Source of the DNA: Phenylobacterium sp.
GTDB taxonomy: Bacteria > Pseudomonadota > Alphaproteobacteria > Caulobacterales > Caulobacteraceae
Reading direction: 5' to 3'
DNA: 42,144 bases
NCBI RefSeq assembly: GCF_013911965.1
Contig: NZ_JACESE010000009.1
Span: 133,085-175,228, forward strand
Shown: positions 7,989 to 17,805 of the stretch, piece after piece
Layout: the number at the start of each line of letters is the position of its first letter
Numbering within the stretch: the first letter of the stretch is position 1
Translations under genes and position numbers: made by a program
The notes under the pieces: generated by a model
What the model was told of the DNA's origin: nothing
Databases searched by the model: none
What the model saw: only the letters and a program-made list of their open reading frames with translations

Positions 7989-8638
7989 GTCCGTTCGACG
8001 AGGCCGTGCTGTCGCAGGCGCCACAGCAGGGTCTCGATGCGATCCTGGCCAAAGAAGGGCTCGCCCCGGAAGACCATGGTCGGCACGCCCCAGTGGCCGC
8101 TGGCCTCGAGGGCCGCGTGGCTGGCCTCGATGGCCGCCTCCAGCCGCTCTCCTTCCTCGGCGACCGTGCGCTCCAGGGCGGCGAAGTCGAGGCCGGCGCG
8201 TTCGGCGGCGCGGGCGAGGTGGTCGCCCTGATGCCAGTTCTCCGTCCGCCCGCCCCAGATCAGGGGCGCGACCTCGCCGATGAACTCGAGCCCCCGCCCG
8301 GCCTCGGTCGCCGCCTGGCCGAGGTGCGTGATGCGGCGGATATAGGGCTGCTCAGCGGGGACCTCGCCGGTGGCCATGTCCATCACGATCGGGTCCGGCT
8401 GCGGACGGCCGAAGGGCAGGCCGAGCATCTCGGCCGTGCGCAGGCAGTCGAGGCCGGTGTAGCGCGGCCACTTCGGGTTCTGCCGCTTGAAGAAGCCGTC
8501 GACCCGCACCGCCAGCGGATAGACGGGGCGGAGGCGGACCTCGACCGCATAGCGCTGCGCGATCTCCAGCAGGCGTGGCGTGGCGAGATAGGAGTAGGGG
8601 CTGCGGAACGACCAGAAGACGTCGAAGCTCAGGGACAA
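7985..8638 (-). CDS. DsbA-family / 2-hydroxychromene-2-carboxylate isomerase-like protein
   Basis: A thioredoxin-fold protein of about 217 residues in the kappa-GST/HCCA-isomerase group. The N-terminal motif FRSPYSYLA (serine at about residue 13) replaces the CxxC of oxidising DsbA proteins, and the C-terminal GHWGVPTMVFRGEPFFGQDR is the family signature with the cis-proline. These enzymes bind glutathione and isomerise aromatic ring-cleavage products; the real substrate is unknown and no aromatic-degradation genes are nearby. The frame is open to 8716, but a TTG at 8638 has GGAGG eight bases upstream and gives the normal family length, so it is preferred. No signal peptide is seen, so the protein is probably cytoplasmic. 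It is convergent with putA and shows no operon partner. Confidence 0.85.
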   Translation of the reverse strand: MSLSFDVFWSFRSPYSYLATPRLLEIAQRYAVEVRLRPVYPLAVRVDGFFKRQNPKWPRYTGLDCLRTAEMLGLPFGRPQPDPIVMDMATGEVPAEQPYIRRITHLGQAATEAGRGLEFIGEVAPLIWGGRTENWHQGDHLARAAERAGLDFAALERTVAEEGERLEAAIEASHAALEASGHWGVPTMVFRGEPFFGQDRIETLLWRLRQHGLVERT

Positions 8639-8850
8639 GGCGGTTTCCTCCGGGACGCCGCCTGATCGGCGGTCTTGGCCAGCCTCCCCTGTCGCAGGCG
8701 CGGAGCTTCGCTGCAAGCGCAGGCGGAGCGGCTGTGGAATCTGCCCGCCGCTTCGGCGCCTGAGGGAATCTGCGCCGCGCCGCAGGCTTGCCGCTCGCCG
8801 ACGCGCCGCGTCCCCCGGCCAATGGGCGCGTCAGGTCATCGGGGGGAGCC

Positions 8851-10431
8851 ATGGGAGTCAGCCGGCGTCATTTCCTTCAGCGGCTGGGTGCGGTCGGCGG
8901 CGGGGGCGCAGCCTTCGCAGCCATGGGCGCGCTGGGTCTCATGCCTCACGTGGCCACCGCGGCGCCGGCCCTGCCCGCTGACTTCGGCCTGGGCCGCAGG
9001 GTGGTGATCCTGGGGGCCGGCGTCGCAGGCCTGGTGGCGGCCTACGAGCTGGAGCGCGCCGGCTTCTCCGTGACGGTGCTCGAGGCCCGGGACCGCCTGG
9101 GCGGCCGCAACTGGACCTTGCGCGGCGGCGACAAGGTGGAGATGGACGGCGAGGCCGCCCAGACCGTCACCTTCGCCGACGGCGTCTATATGAACGCCGG
9201 GCCCGCCCGCATCCCCAGCCACCACGAGGGCGTGCTCTCCTACTGCCGGAAGCTGGGCGTGCCGCTGGAGGTGGAAATCAATGTCAGCCGGAGCGCCTAT
9301 CTGGCGCCCGAAGGCGCGAGGCCCATCCAGCTTCGCCAGGGGATCAACGACACCCGCGGCTATGTGGCCGAACTGCTCGCCAAGGCGGTGAACAGGGGCG
9401 CGCTGGACGCCGAGCTCAGCCTTGAGGACCGCGAAAGGCTCATGCCCTTCCTGAAGGCCTATGGCGACCTCGACGGGGAGATGAGCTTCAAGGGCACGGA
9501 GCGTTCCGGCTTCGCCCAGGTCCCCGGAGCCGCCGACCAATTCGGTGTGGCCCGCCCGCCCGTGCCGCTGAAGGACCTGCTGGCCAATCCGACGCTCGGG
9601 GCCACCCTGTTCGAAGACAACATCAACATGCAGGCGACGATGTTCCAGCCTGTCGGCGGCATGGATCAGATTGTCGCCGGCTTCGAGCGCGCAATCCGCA
9701 GCCCGGTGGTCCGCAACGCCGAGGTGGTGCAGATCCGCCAGTCCGAAAGCGGCGTGAAGATCGCCTATCGCGACCGCGCCAGCGGCGAGCGCCGGAGCGT
9801 CGAAGCCGACTACACGATCATCACCATCCCGCTCGCCCTGCTGGCCCGGATCGACAACGACTTCCCCAAGGCGGTGAAGGACGCCGTCGGCAGCGTGCCC
9901 AACGCCTTCTCCAACAAGATCGGCTTCGAGGCCCCCCGGTTCTGGGAGAAGGACCAGATCTATGGCGGCATCTCCTGGGTGGGCGGGGACACCTCGCTCA
10001 TCTGGTATCCCAGCAACGGACTGCACACCGAGCGCGGCATGCTGCTGGCCTGCTACGGCTCCGGCCCCGGCGCGAAGGCGTTCGCGGCGCGGCCGCTGGC
10101 TGAACAGATCGCCATGGCGCGCGCCGCCGTGGGCCGCGTGCACCCCGGACATGAGGGCGAACTCAGCAAGCCGGTGGTGGTCAACTGGAGCAAGATCCCC
10201 TTCAACTACGGTCCCTGGCCCGACTGGCAGGGCCAGGCCGGCCAGGAGGGCCACATGGACAGTCCCGCCTACCGCCTGCTGAACCGGCCGAGCGGTCGGG
10301 TCCACTTCGCCGGCGCGCATCTGAGCCAGACGCCCGGCTGGCAGGAAGGCGCGGTCTTCTCCGCGCACCGCACCATCGCCGCGCTCGCCGACCAGGTGCG
10401 CCAGGCCGCCCTGGCGCAGCCCGCCGCCTGA
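8851..10431 (+). CDS. Tat-exported flavin monoamine oxidase family protein
   Basis: A 526-residue FAD amine oxidase. It begins with a twin-arginine signal (SRRHFLQRLG followed by a hydrophobic stretch and ATAAP), so it should be exported folded with its cofactor. Next comes the dinucleotide-binding motif VVILGAGVAGLVAAYELE with LEARDRLGGR, and near the end the FAD-binding HFAGAHLSQTPGWQEGA. The start is ATG 8851, with GGGGGGAG directly upstream; an earlier in-frame ATG would bury the Tat signal. Members oxidise amines or amino acids (tryptophan monooxygenase, L-amino-acid oxidase) to imines and hydrogen peroxide; the substrate is not predictable. An exported RidA homologue follows by 42 bases, probably in the same transcript. 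Confidence 0.92.
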   Translation: MGVSRRHFLQRLGAVGGGGAAFAAMGALGLMPHVATAAPALPADFGLGRRVVILGAGVAGLVAAYELERAGFSVTVLEARDRLGGRNWTLRGGDKVEMDGEAAQTVTFADGVYMNAGPARIPSHHEGVLSYCRKLGVPLEVEINVSRSAYLAPEGARPIQLRQGINDTRGYVAELLAKAVNRGALDAELSLEDRERLMPFLKAYGDLDGEMSFKGTERSGFAQVPGAADQFGVARPPVPLKDLLANPTLGATLFEDNINMQATMFQPVGGMDQIVAGFERAIRSPVVRNAEVVQIRQSESGVKIAYRDRASGERRSVEADYTIITIPLALLARIDNDFPKAVKDAVGSVPNAFSNKIGFEAPRFWEKDQIYGGISWVGGDTSLIWYPSNGLHTERGMLLACYGSGPGAKAFAARPLAEQIAMARAAVGRVHPGHEGELSKPVVVNWSKIPFNYGPWPDWQGQAGQEGHMDSPAYRLLNRPSGRVHFAGAHLSQTPGWQEGAVFSAHRTIAALADQVRQAALAQPAA

Positions 10432-10473
10432 GCCGCGCCCCCGCCATCAAGACCCACAAAAGAGGAGACGCCC

Positions 10474-10971
10474 ATGCGCCCCATCGCGCTCGCCGCCACC
10501 ACCGCCGCCGCTCTCGCCGCCTTCGCCGCTCCGGCCGCGGCCGAGATCACGCGCGTCGGGTCGGAGACTTCGCCCATCGCCAGCGCCGTCGTGGTGCCGG
10601 CTGGCTACGACATGATCTATGTCAGCGGCATCACCCCGCCGGTGACCAACGAAGGAGCGCCGGAAGGGACGCCGCGCGAGTTCGGCGACACCAGGACCCA
10701 GACCATCGGCGTCCTCAACAGGATCAAGGCGATCCTTGAGGCCCAGGGCGCGACCCTGGGCGACGTGGTGATGATGCGCGTCCTTCTGGTGGGCGATCCC
10801 GCCCTGGACGGAAAGATGGACTTCGCCGGCATGATGGAGGGCTACCGCCAGTTCTTCGCCAACGCCGAACAGCCCAACAAGCCGGCGCGGATCACGTCCC
10901 AGGTGGCCGCTCTGGTGGCGCCGGGCATGATGGTCGAGATCGAGGTGCAGGCGGCCGTCAAGCGCGACTAG
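10474..10971 (+). CDS. Exported RidA/YjgF-family protein
   Basis: A 165-residue protein with a clear Sec signal peptide (MRPIALAATTAAALAAFAAPAAA, cut near residue 23) followed by a RidA fold. The conserved arginine region ARITSQVAALVAPGMMVEIEVQAAV is present. RidA enzymes hydrolyse reactive enamines and imines made by amino-acid and amine-processing enzymes. Most RidA proteins are cytoplasmic; this one should be periplasmic, like the Tat-exported amine oxidase encoded 42 bases upstream. The pairing suggests it clears the imine product of the oxidase. A strong ribosome site (AGAGGAGA) precedes the ATG. Confidence 0.9.
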   Translation: MRPIALAATTAAALAAFAAPAAAEITRVGSETSPIASAVVVPAGYDMIYVSGITPPVTNEGAPEGTPREFGDTRTQTIGVLNRIKAILEAQGATLGDVVMMRVLLVGDPALDGKMDFAGMMEGYRQFFANAEQPNKPARITSQVAALVAPGMMVEIEVQAAVKRD

Positions 10972-11075
10972 GCCTTTGCGCGCTTCCCCGCATCAGCCGG
11001 CCTGACTAGGATGCCGGCCGAAAGTGACGAACGGATTGGCGTGCAGCAGGCCGCCGTCACCGGGGAAGGGCCTTC

Positions 11076-12326
11076 TTGAACCACGCTCAGATCGCCACCC
11101 TCGTGGTGCTCGCCGCCGTCGTCGCCGCCCTGCTCAGCGACCGGGTGCGGGCCGATGTGGCGGCCATGGCGGCGGCCGCCGTCCTCGCCGGCCTGGGCGT
11201 CGTGACCCTGGAGGATCTCGGGCGCGGCCTGGCCAGCCCCGCCCTGGTGGCGCTGGCCTCGCTGTTCATCATCGCGCGCGCGCTCGACGTCACCGGGGTC
11301 ATGGGCGTGATCATCCGCTCGGCGGCGAGCATGACCGACCGGCTGGGGCGGGCCTCGGCGCCCCTGATCATCAGCCTCTGCGGCGCGCTCTCGGGCTTCC
11401 TCAACAACACCCCGCTGGTCATCCTGGCCGCGCCGGTGATGCAGGATTCGGCCAAGCGGCTGGGCATTTCGCCCAAGCGGCTGCTCATCCCGCTCTCCTA
11501 CGCCTCGATCATGGGCGGCGCCTGCACCCTGATCGGGACCTCCACCAACCTGCTGGTGGACGACATGGCCCGCCGCCAGCATCTGCCGCCCTTCTCGCTG
11601 TTCGAGATCACCGGGGTCGGTCTGGCCATCGCCGCCGTGGGCGCCCTCTATCTGGCCTTCGTGGCGCCGCGGCTGCTGCCGTCCACGGACGGCACGGAGC
11701 CGACGCCGGCGCTGTCGGAGCTGGCGCCGCCGCTGAAGCTCGTTCCGGGCCTCGTCAGCGTCACCATCTTCGCCTTCGTGCTGGGCGCCGCGGCCGGCGG
11801 CCTGTCCATCGCCGTCGTGGCCTTCGTGGGCGCCACCGCCCTTCTGGCGCTGCAGGTGCTCAAGCCGGAGGAAGCCTATTCGGGACTGCGGCCCCAGGTG
11901 CTGCTGATGATCGGCGGCATGCTGGTGGTGGGCGAGGCGCTCGGCAAGACGGGCCTCGCCTTCCAGGCCACCAATATCGTCGCCGGCTGGACGCAGCCGC
12001 TCGGGCCCATCGCCGCCCTGGCGGTGATCTACATCGCCACCTCGATCCTGACCGAGATCATGTCCAACGCGGCCGTGGCGGTGCTCATCACGCCGCTCGC
12101 CATCGGTCTGGCGGAGAATCTGGGCGTGGCGCCGCGCCCCTTCGTGGTGGCGGTCATGATGGCCGCCAGCGCCTCCTTCGCGACCCCGGTCGGTTATCAG
12201 ACCAACGCCATCGTCCACCAGATCGGACGCTACACCTATATGGACTTCGTGCGCGTGGGCCTGCCGCTCAACATCCTGTCGGCCATCGTGGCCGTCTGGG
12301 CGATCCCGAAATTCTTCCCCTTCTAG
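11076..12326 (+). CDS. SLC13/DASS-type anion permease
   Basis: A 416-residue integral membrane protein with about eleven hydrophobic helices and two inverted-repeat halves. Family motifs are GFLNNTPLVI in the first half, GTSTNLLV next to it, and TEIMSNAAVAVLITPL plus SFATPVGYQTNAI in the second half, the SNT-like substrate and sodium sites of SLC13 (DASS) carriers. Many bacterial SLC13 members carry two TrkA-C domains in the middle; here the central loop is short and has none. Candidate substrates are sulfate, dicarboxylates or other anions; the sequence does not decide. The start is a TTG at 11076 preceded by GGAAGGG. The gene follows ridA by 104 bases and ends seven bases before the convergent otsA. 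Confidence 0.88.
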   Translation: MNHAQIATLVVLAAVVAALLSDRVRADVAAMAAAAVLAGLGVVTLEDLGRGLASPALVALASLFIIARALDVTGVMGVIIRSAASMTDRLGRASAPLIISLCGALSGFLNNTPLVILAAPVMQDSAKRLGISPKRLLIPLSYASIMGGACTLIGTSTNLLVDDMARRQHLPPFSLFEITGVGLAIAAVGALYLAFVAPRLLPSTDGTEPTPALSELAPPLKLVPGLVSVTIFAFVLGAAAGGLSIAVVAFVGATALLALQVLKPEEAYSGLRPQVLLMIGGMLVVGEALGKTGLAFQATNIVAGWTQPLGPIAALAVIYIATSILTEIMSNAAVAVLITPLAIGLAENLGVAPRPFVVAVMMAASASFATPVGYQTNAIVHQIGRYTYMDFVRVGLPLNILSAIVAVWAIPKFFPF

Positions 12327-12333
12327 ACGGCGG

Positions 12334-13730
<1,397 letters not shown>

Positions 13731-13731
<1 letters not shown>

Positions 13732-14924
13732 CAGCCGTTCGCCGCCGCGCGCGGCGGCTCTCCGCCCCCGACGCCCCCGCGGGGCAGGACGAGATGCATG
13801 TGCGGGTAGGGGATGTCGATCCCGGCGGCGTCCCACGCCTGCTTGATGCGGCGGTTGAAGGCGCGGCCCACGCCCCACTGGGCGCCCGGCTCCGTCTTGA
13901 TCCGCCCGCGCAGCACCACGCCGCTGTCGGCCAGGGACAGCACGTCCATGATCTCCAGGGGTTCGAGGATCTTGTCGGCGAAGGCCGGATCGGCGCGCAT
14001 CTCCTCCACCACCTGGGCCATCACCTCGAACGCCTTGTCGATGTCGGACTCGTAGGAAATGCCCAGCTCCGCCACGTGATAGGAGAAGGTCTTGGTCATG
14101 TTGTGGATCACCTGCGCCTCGCCATAGGGCAGGACGTGCAGGGTTCCGTCCAGACCGCGCAGCCGGATGGTGCGCATGGTCATCTGCTCGACCACGCCGC
14201 TGGCCCCGTTGATGTCCACCACGTCGCCCACGGCGACGATGTCTTCGGCGACCAGGAAGATGCCGGTCAGGAAGTCCTTCACCAGGGTCTGGGCGCCGAA
14301 GCCCACGGCCAGGCCGACGACGCCGGCGCCGGCCAGCAACGGCCCGATGGCGACGCCGACCTCGGCCAGGATCATCATGCCCCCGACGATGATGATCACG
14401 CCCTTGGCCACGCCGTGCAGCAGCGGCCCGATCGTGTTCAGTTGGGCGGTCCGGCGGACCTGGCCCTCGCGGCTGTGCGCCATCCGCTGGAGGAGCCGGT
14501 TGATGAGCAGGCTGGCCAGCTCCACGGCGGCGAAGGTCGCCACCGCGAGAATGGCGATCCGGATGGCGGCCTCCACGATCTGCTGCCCCAGGCCGACGGA
14601 CAGCCAGCCCAGCACGTCGAAGCCCCAGATCCCGGCCAGGGTCACCAGGGCGGCGAGGACCAGGGCCACCTCGACCACGTTCCACGCCAGGGTCGCCACG
14701 CGCCGCGTGCGGATCGTCTTTTCCGCATCGGCCGGCCCGGGCACGGCGCGAGCGCCCTGCCGCAGCAGCCGGCGCGCCAGGACGCCCAGTGCGATCGCGA
14801 TCGCCACCGCCAGGACCGACAGGCCGACGTTCAGGGCCAGGGCGGCGGGGCCAAGGGTGATCAGGGCGACCCAGCTCTCGCGTACGCTGGAGATGATCGT
14901 TTCACTGGCGGTGGTCGTGTCCAA
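13731..14924 (-). CDS. MscS-family small-conductance mechanosensitive channel
   Basis: A 397-residue channel. There are four or five hydrophobic helices, then the pore helix and beta domain signature GLAVGFGAQTLVKDFLTGIFLVAED, in three stretches GLAVGFGAQ, LVKDFLTGIF and VGDVVDI, followed by the cytoplasmic vestibule ending in IPYPHMHLVLP. Such channels open under membrane tension to release solutes in osmotic downshock. The frame is open to 14978, but a TTG at 14924 has GGAGGAG nine bases upstream and is the likely start. The stop overlaps the otsA start, so solute release and trehalose production are expressed together. This clustering suggests an osmotic-stress operon. Confidence 0.93.
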
Positions 14925-15167
14925 GGGACGGCTCTCCTCCGATTTGGCGCGGGCTGGCCGGCGAGGGCGCGGCCGCACGAGGCCGGCGCGCCTACGGCGA
15001 AGCCACGATCCAGAATGGCTCGCGCGCGTTTTTGGTTCAGCAACTCAGGGCCGCTCGTTTAGAGCTAGCACGGCCCTGACGCGGCTCGCCCCGGGCTCAC
15101 CAAGCTGTGAACCGGATCGGGGGGCGGGTGCGACGGCGGCGAAACCGATGCCTGGCGGACAAGCAGC
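14925..15167. promoter_or_regulatory. Divergent region between mscS-otsA and the channel gene
   Basis: A gap of about 240 bases carrying promoters for both directions. The clearest structure is a bulged inverted repeat at 15046-15078: CAGGGCC pairs with GGCCCTG, and inside it GCTC pairs with GAGC around a GTTTA loop, leaving a six-base bulge on one side. GGTTC-N17-CGTT at 15034-15059 partly resembles the general-stress sigma factor EcfG consensus (GGAAC-N16/17-CGTT), with two mismatches in the first box, reading towards the channel gene. No coding frame is convincing. Confidence 0.45.
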
Positions 15168-15977
15168 TTGACCTCAGACCAACTCCGAAAGACGCCCGAC
15201 CGGACCCGCGCCTTCCGCCGGTTCCGCGCCAAGCTGCGCGCCCTCTATCACGGGGAGTCGCCGCAGGCGGTCCGCTTCCGTCTGGCGGTGATCGGAGTGG
15301 ACCTGGCGCTGATCGCCTTCTTCATCGCCGCGCCCTTCCTGCGGGATTCGCGCCTTTTCCTGCCGCTGGACCTGGCCGTGGCGGCCATCCTCGCCACCGA
15401 CCTCGCCGCCCGGGCTCTGGCCTGGCGGACGGTCAAGGACTGGATCCGGCGGCCGATCGTCATGGTCGACCTGTTCGTGCTCCTCACCCTGCTGCTGCCG
15501 ACGGTCCTGATCAACCTCGCCTTCCTGCGCGTGCTGCGGATCTGGACCCTGTTCAACAGCGAGTTCTTCTGGGACACGGTCGGTCACCGGTTCGACGACA
15601 CCCGATGGGAGGATGTGATCCGGGCGGCGGCCACCCTGATCACCTTCGTCTTCGTCGCGACCGGCTTCGTCTACACCATCTATGTGGGCGAAGACGGCGG
15701 GGTCAGCGGCTATGTGGACGCCCTCTATTTCACCGTCACCTCGCTGACGACCACCGGCTATGGCGACATCATCCTGCCCGGAGTCAGCGGGCGTCTGATC
15801 TCCATCGTGATCATGATCGCGGGCATCACCCTGTTCGTGCGGTTCGCCCAGGCGCTCTTCCGGCCCTACAAGGTGCGGTTCGCCTGCCACGTCTGCGGCC
15901 TGATGCGACACGAGCCGGACGCGGTGCACTGCAAGGCCTGCGGGGCGCTTCTCAACATCCCAAACGACGAGGCCTGA
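15168..15977 (+). CDS. Potassium-channel-like protein with C-terminal zinc ribbon
   Basis: A 269-residue membrane protein of the voltage-gated-like ion channel group. Hydrophobic helices lie at about 36-57, 63-86, 96-127, 151-173 and 208-231. The pore loop has TTTGYGD (194-200), the potassium selectivity filter. After the last helix comes a four-cysteine zinc ribbon, Cys240/Cys243 and Cys255/Cys258, an unusual cytoplasmic add-on in place of a TrkA-N (RCK) domain. A voltage-sensor-like S4 is weak: only RVLRIW shows spaced arginines. The start is TTG 15168 with a weak ribosome site; it is the least certain point. It is divergent from mscS-otsA, which supports a role in ion balance under osmotic stress. 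Confidence 0.87.
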   Translation: MTSDQLRKTPDRTRAFRRFRAKLRALYHGESPQAVRFRLAVIGVDLALIAFFIAAPFLRDSRLFLPLDLAVAAILATDLAARALAWRTVKDWIRRPIVMVDLFVLLTLLLPTVLINLAFLRVLRIWTLFNSEFFWDTVGHRFDDTRWEDVIRAAATLITFVFVATGFVYTIYVGEDGGVSGYVDALYFTVTSLTTTGYGDIILPGVSGRLISIVIMIAGITLFVRFAQALFRPYKVRFACHVCGLMRHEPDAVHCKACGALLNIPNDEA

Positions 15978-16031
15978 GGGCGGAAACGGCCGGACAAATT
16001 TCGGCCTTCCCCAATTCAAACGCCCCGAACG

Positions 16032-16046
16032 GAGAACGCTGTTCTC
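16032..16046. repeat. Inverted repeat upstream of the ElpS-like gene
   Basis: GAGAAC-GCT-GTTCTC, a perfect six-base inverted repeat, lies in the 296-bp gap between the channel gene and the ElpS-like gene, about 100 bases before the Pho-box-like array. It could be an operator. The same gap has a weak GGCCG/CGGCC stem (15988-16006) just after the channel stop that may help end transcription. Confidence 0.4.
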
Positions 16047-16141
16047 GGCTCGCCTCGCTCCGGCGCGGATAAAAACGACCGAAAAACAGTCGGTTAGACC
16101 GTAGCGTTGCTCAGGCGCCGCACAACCGCGGCTGCAAGGAA

Positions 16142-16170
16142 CTGTCACACAACCGTTCCCGACCTGTCAC
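16142..16170 (+). promoter_or_regulatory. Pho-box-like array upstream of the ElpS-like gene
   Basis: CTGTCAC occurs at 16142-16148 and again at 16164-16170, exactly 22 bases apart, with a weaker CCGTTCC at 16153-16159 between them. The three seven-base units thus repeat every 11 bases with four-base spacers, the geometry of a PhoB binding site (CTGTCAT-N4-CTGTCAT). The array ends 103 bases before the ATG of the ElpS-like gene. This predicts phosphate-starvation control; the middle unit is poor, so occupancy is uncertain. Confidence 0.65.
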
Positions 16171-16273
16171 GGAGGCTACCTAGAAGGACCTCGGGCAAGC
16201 GGGCGTTCAGGTCTCGGGGGAGACTTGGGACTGGCCGGCGCCTGCGAATTTCATCGCCACGGCGGAGAGCAAG

Positions 16274-17734
16274 ATGACCGGCACCACCAATCTCAGAAAC
16301 CTTCTGATCATGTCGCTGAGCGCGATGGCCCTGGCGGCCTGCGGCGGCGGCGCGTCGGAAGTGGCTTCGCCCGGCGAGGGCGCCTTCCCGCCGTCGAACG
16401 GCGGCGGCTCGGGCGGCGGCAGCGGCGGCGGCTCGGGCGGCTCGGGTTCGGCGGCCAGCGACTGCCCGACCGGCTTCACCAATGTCGGCACGATCGCCAA
16501 CAACACCCTGCGCAACTGCCAGCTGCCGGCCAAGATCACCGGCAACCTCGTGGTTCCGCTGCGCTCGGGCACCATCTATTCGATCAGCGGCCGCGTGGAC
16601 GTGGGCGACGACATGGGCGGCGACGCCGCTGCGCCGAAGGCCGGCGCGGTGAAGGGCACGCTGACCATCGAGCCGGGCGTGAAGCTCTTCGGTTCGGCCG
16701 GTCTCGACTACATCGTCGTCAACCGCGGCTCGCAGATCTACGCCGAAGGCACCTCGGCCCAGCCGATCGTCTTCACCAGCCGCCAGAGCGTCGAGGGCAC
16801 GACCGGCGTCGACTCGATCGGCCAGTGGGGCGGCCTCGTCGTCCTGGGCCGCGCGCCGATCTCCAACTGCCCCGGCACGACCGCCCCGGGCACGGCCAAC
16901 TGCGAAGCCCAGGTCGAAGGCACGAACGCCTTCTACGGCGGCAACTCGGCCACCGATAACAGCGGCGTGATGAAGTATGTCCGCGTCCAGCACTCCGGCT
17001 TCCAGATCCTGCCGAACAACGAGCTGAACGGGATCACCTTCGCCGGCGTCGGCTCGGGCACGCTGCTCGACTACATCCAGGTCCACAACTCGTCGGACGA
17101 CGGCATCGAGTGGTTCGGCGGCACCGTGAACGCCAAGCACCTGGTGCTGACCGGCAATGACGACGACAGCATGGACACCGACGTCGGCTTCAACGGCGCC
17201 ATCCAGTTCGCCATCGTCGTCCAGCGCGCCAACGGCGGCGACCGCGGCAACGAGGCCTCCGGCTCCAACCGGACCCCGGCCTCCAATCCGAAGTTCGCCA
17301 ACGTGACCATGGTCGGCCGCGGGTCTTCGGACGTGATCGTCATGAACTCGGGCACCAACAACGTGTTCGCCAACTCGGTCTTCACGGCCTCGGGCACGAC
17401 GGCGGCCTGCCTCGACATCGACGACACGAACACCACCGGTTCGTTCAACTCGGTGTTCTTCTCCTGCCCGGTCGCCTTCCGTGACGACTCCAACGTCGGC
17501 GCGACGGCCACCCAGGCCATCTTCGCGGCGGGTGCGAACAACACCGCCAACGGCACGTCGACCCTGACGAGCACCTTCATCAACGGCGCGAACGAGAACG
17601 CGGTCCCGGCCGCGAACCTGACCTCGATCTCGTCCTTCTTCACCAACACCACCTACATCGGCGCGGTGCGGAACTCGAGCGACACCTGGTGGCAGGGCTG
17701 GACCTGCGGCCTGACGTCCGGCTCGTCCTGCTGA
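16274..17734 (+). CDS. ElpS-like extracellular/surface lipoprotein
   Basis: A 486-residue lipoprotein. The signal MTGTTNLRNLLIMSLSAMA ends in the lipobox LAAC, with the lipidated cysteine at 23, followed by a Gly/Ser-rich linker (about residues 40-58) and a repetitive Asn/Gly/Thr-rich domain that looks like a right-handed beta-helix, closing with DTWWQGWTCGL. In Caulobacter crescentus a phosphate-starvation lipoprotein, ElpS, is encoded beside a TonB receptor and the type II secretion genes that export it. The same order here (lipoprotein, TonB receptor, gspC-N) suggests this is its counterpart and a substrate of the adjacent secretion system. The Pho-box-like array upstream agrees. The enzymatic or binding function is unknown. 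GGAGAG precedes the ATG. Confidence 0.82.
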   Translation: MTGTTNLRNLLIMSLSAMALAACGGGASEVASPGEGAFPPSNGGGSGGGSGGGSGGSGSAASDCPTGFTNVGTIANNTLRNCQLPAKITGNLVVPLRSGTIYSISGRVDVGDDMGGDAAAPKAGAVKGTLTIEPGVKLFGSAGLDYIVVNRGSQIYAEGTSAQPIVFTSRQSVEGTTGVDSIGQWGGLVVLGRAPISNCPGTTAPGTANCEAQVEGTNAFYGGNSATDNSGVMKYVRVQHSGFQILPNNELNGITFAGVGSGTLLDYIQVHNSSDDGIEWFGGTVNAKHLVLTGNDDDSMDTDVGFNGAIQFAIVVQRANGGDRGNEASGSNRTPASNPKFANVTMVGRGSSDVIVMNSGTNNVFANSVFTASGTTAACLDIDDTNTTGSFNSVFFSCPVAFRDDSNVGATATQAIFAAGANNTANGTSTLTSTFINGANENAVPAANLTSISSFFTNTTYIGAVRNSSDTWWQGWTCGLTSGSSC

Positions 17735-17740
17735 CGGCTC

Positions 17741-17771
17741 TCGGGCGGCGGGGATCGTCCCCGCCGCCCGA
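17741..17771. terminator. Perfect 14-bp hairpin between the lipoprotein and TonB receptor genes
   Basis: TCGGGCGGCGGGGA at 17741-17754 pairs perfectly with 17758-17771 around a three-base TCG loop, starting seven bases after the lipoprotein stop. There is no T-tract, so it is more likely a stabilising or attenuating stem that lets the lipoprotein be made in excess over the receptor than a full terminator. Confidence 0.75.
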
Positions 17772-17805
17772 TCTCGTCCACGTCGATTCCCACAGGGCTG
17801 CGAAC

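Noticed and set aside
4341-8024. Very long minus-strand open frame running through putA and into putR
   Set aside because: Only the last 153 codons look like protein (Lrp family). The rest is Arg/Gly/Gln-rich, antisense to a clearly real putA, and an artefact of high GC third positions.
8736-8773. Direct repeat GGAATCTGC (two copies 29 bases apart) before the amine oxidase gene
   Set aside because: Short, with differing flanks and no dyad; plausible by chance in this composition.
10996-11018. GCCGGC/GCCGGC stem before the SLC13 gene
   Set aside because: Self-palindromic GC words are common here; no T-tract and no extension of the stem.
16402-16450. Short repeated GGCGGC-type units that look like a tandem repeat
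   Set aside because: They encode the Gly/Ser linker of the lipoprotein and are explained by coding sequence; not a CRISPR or VNTR by length or spacing.
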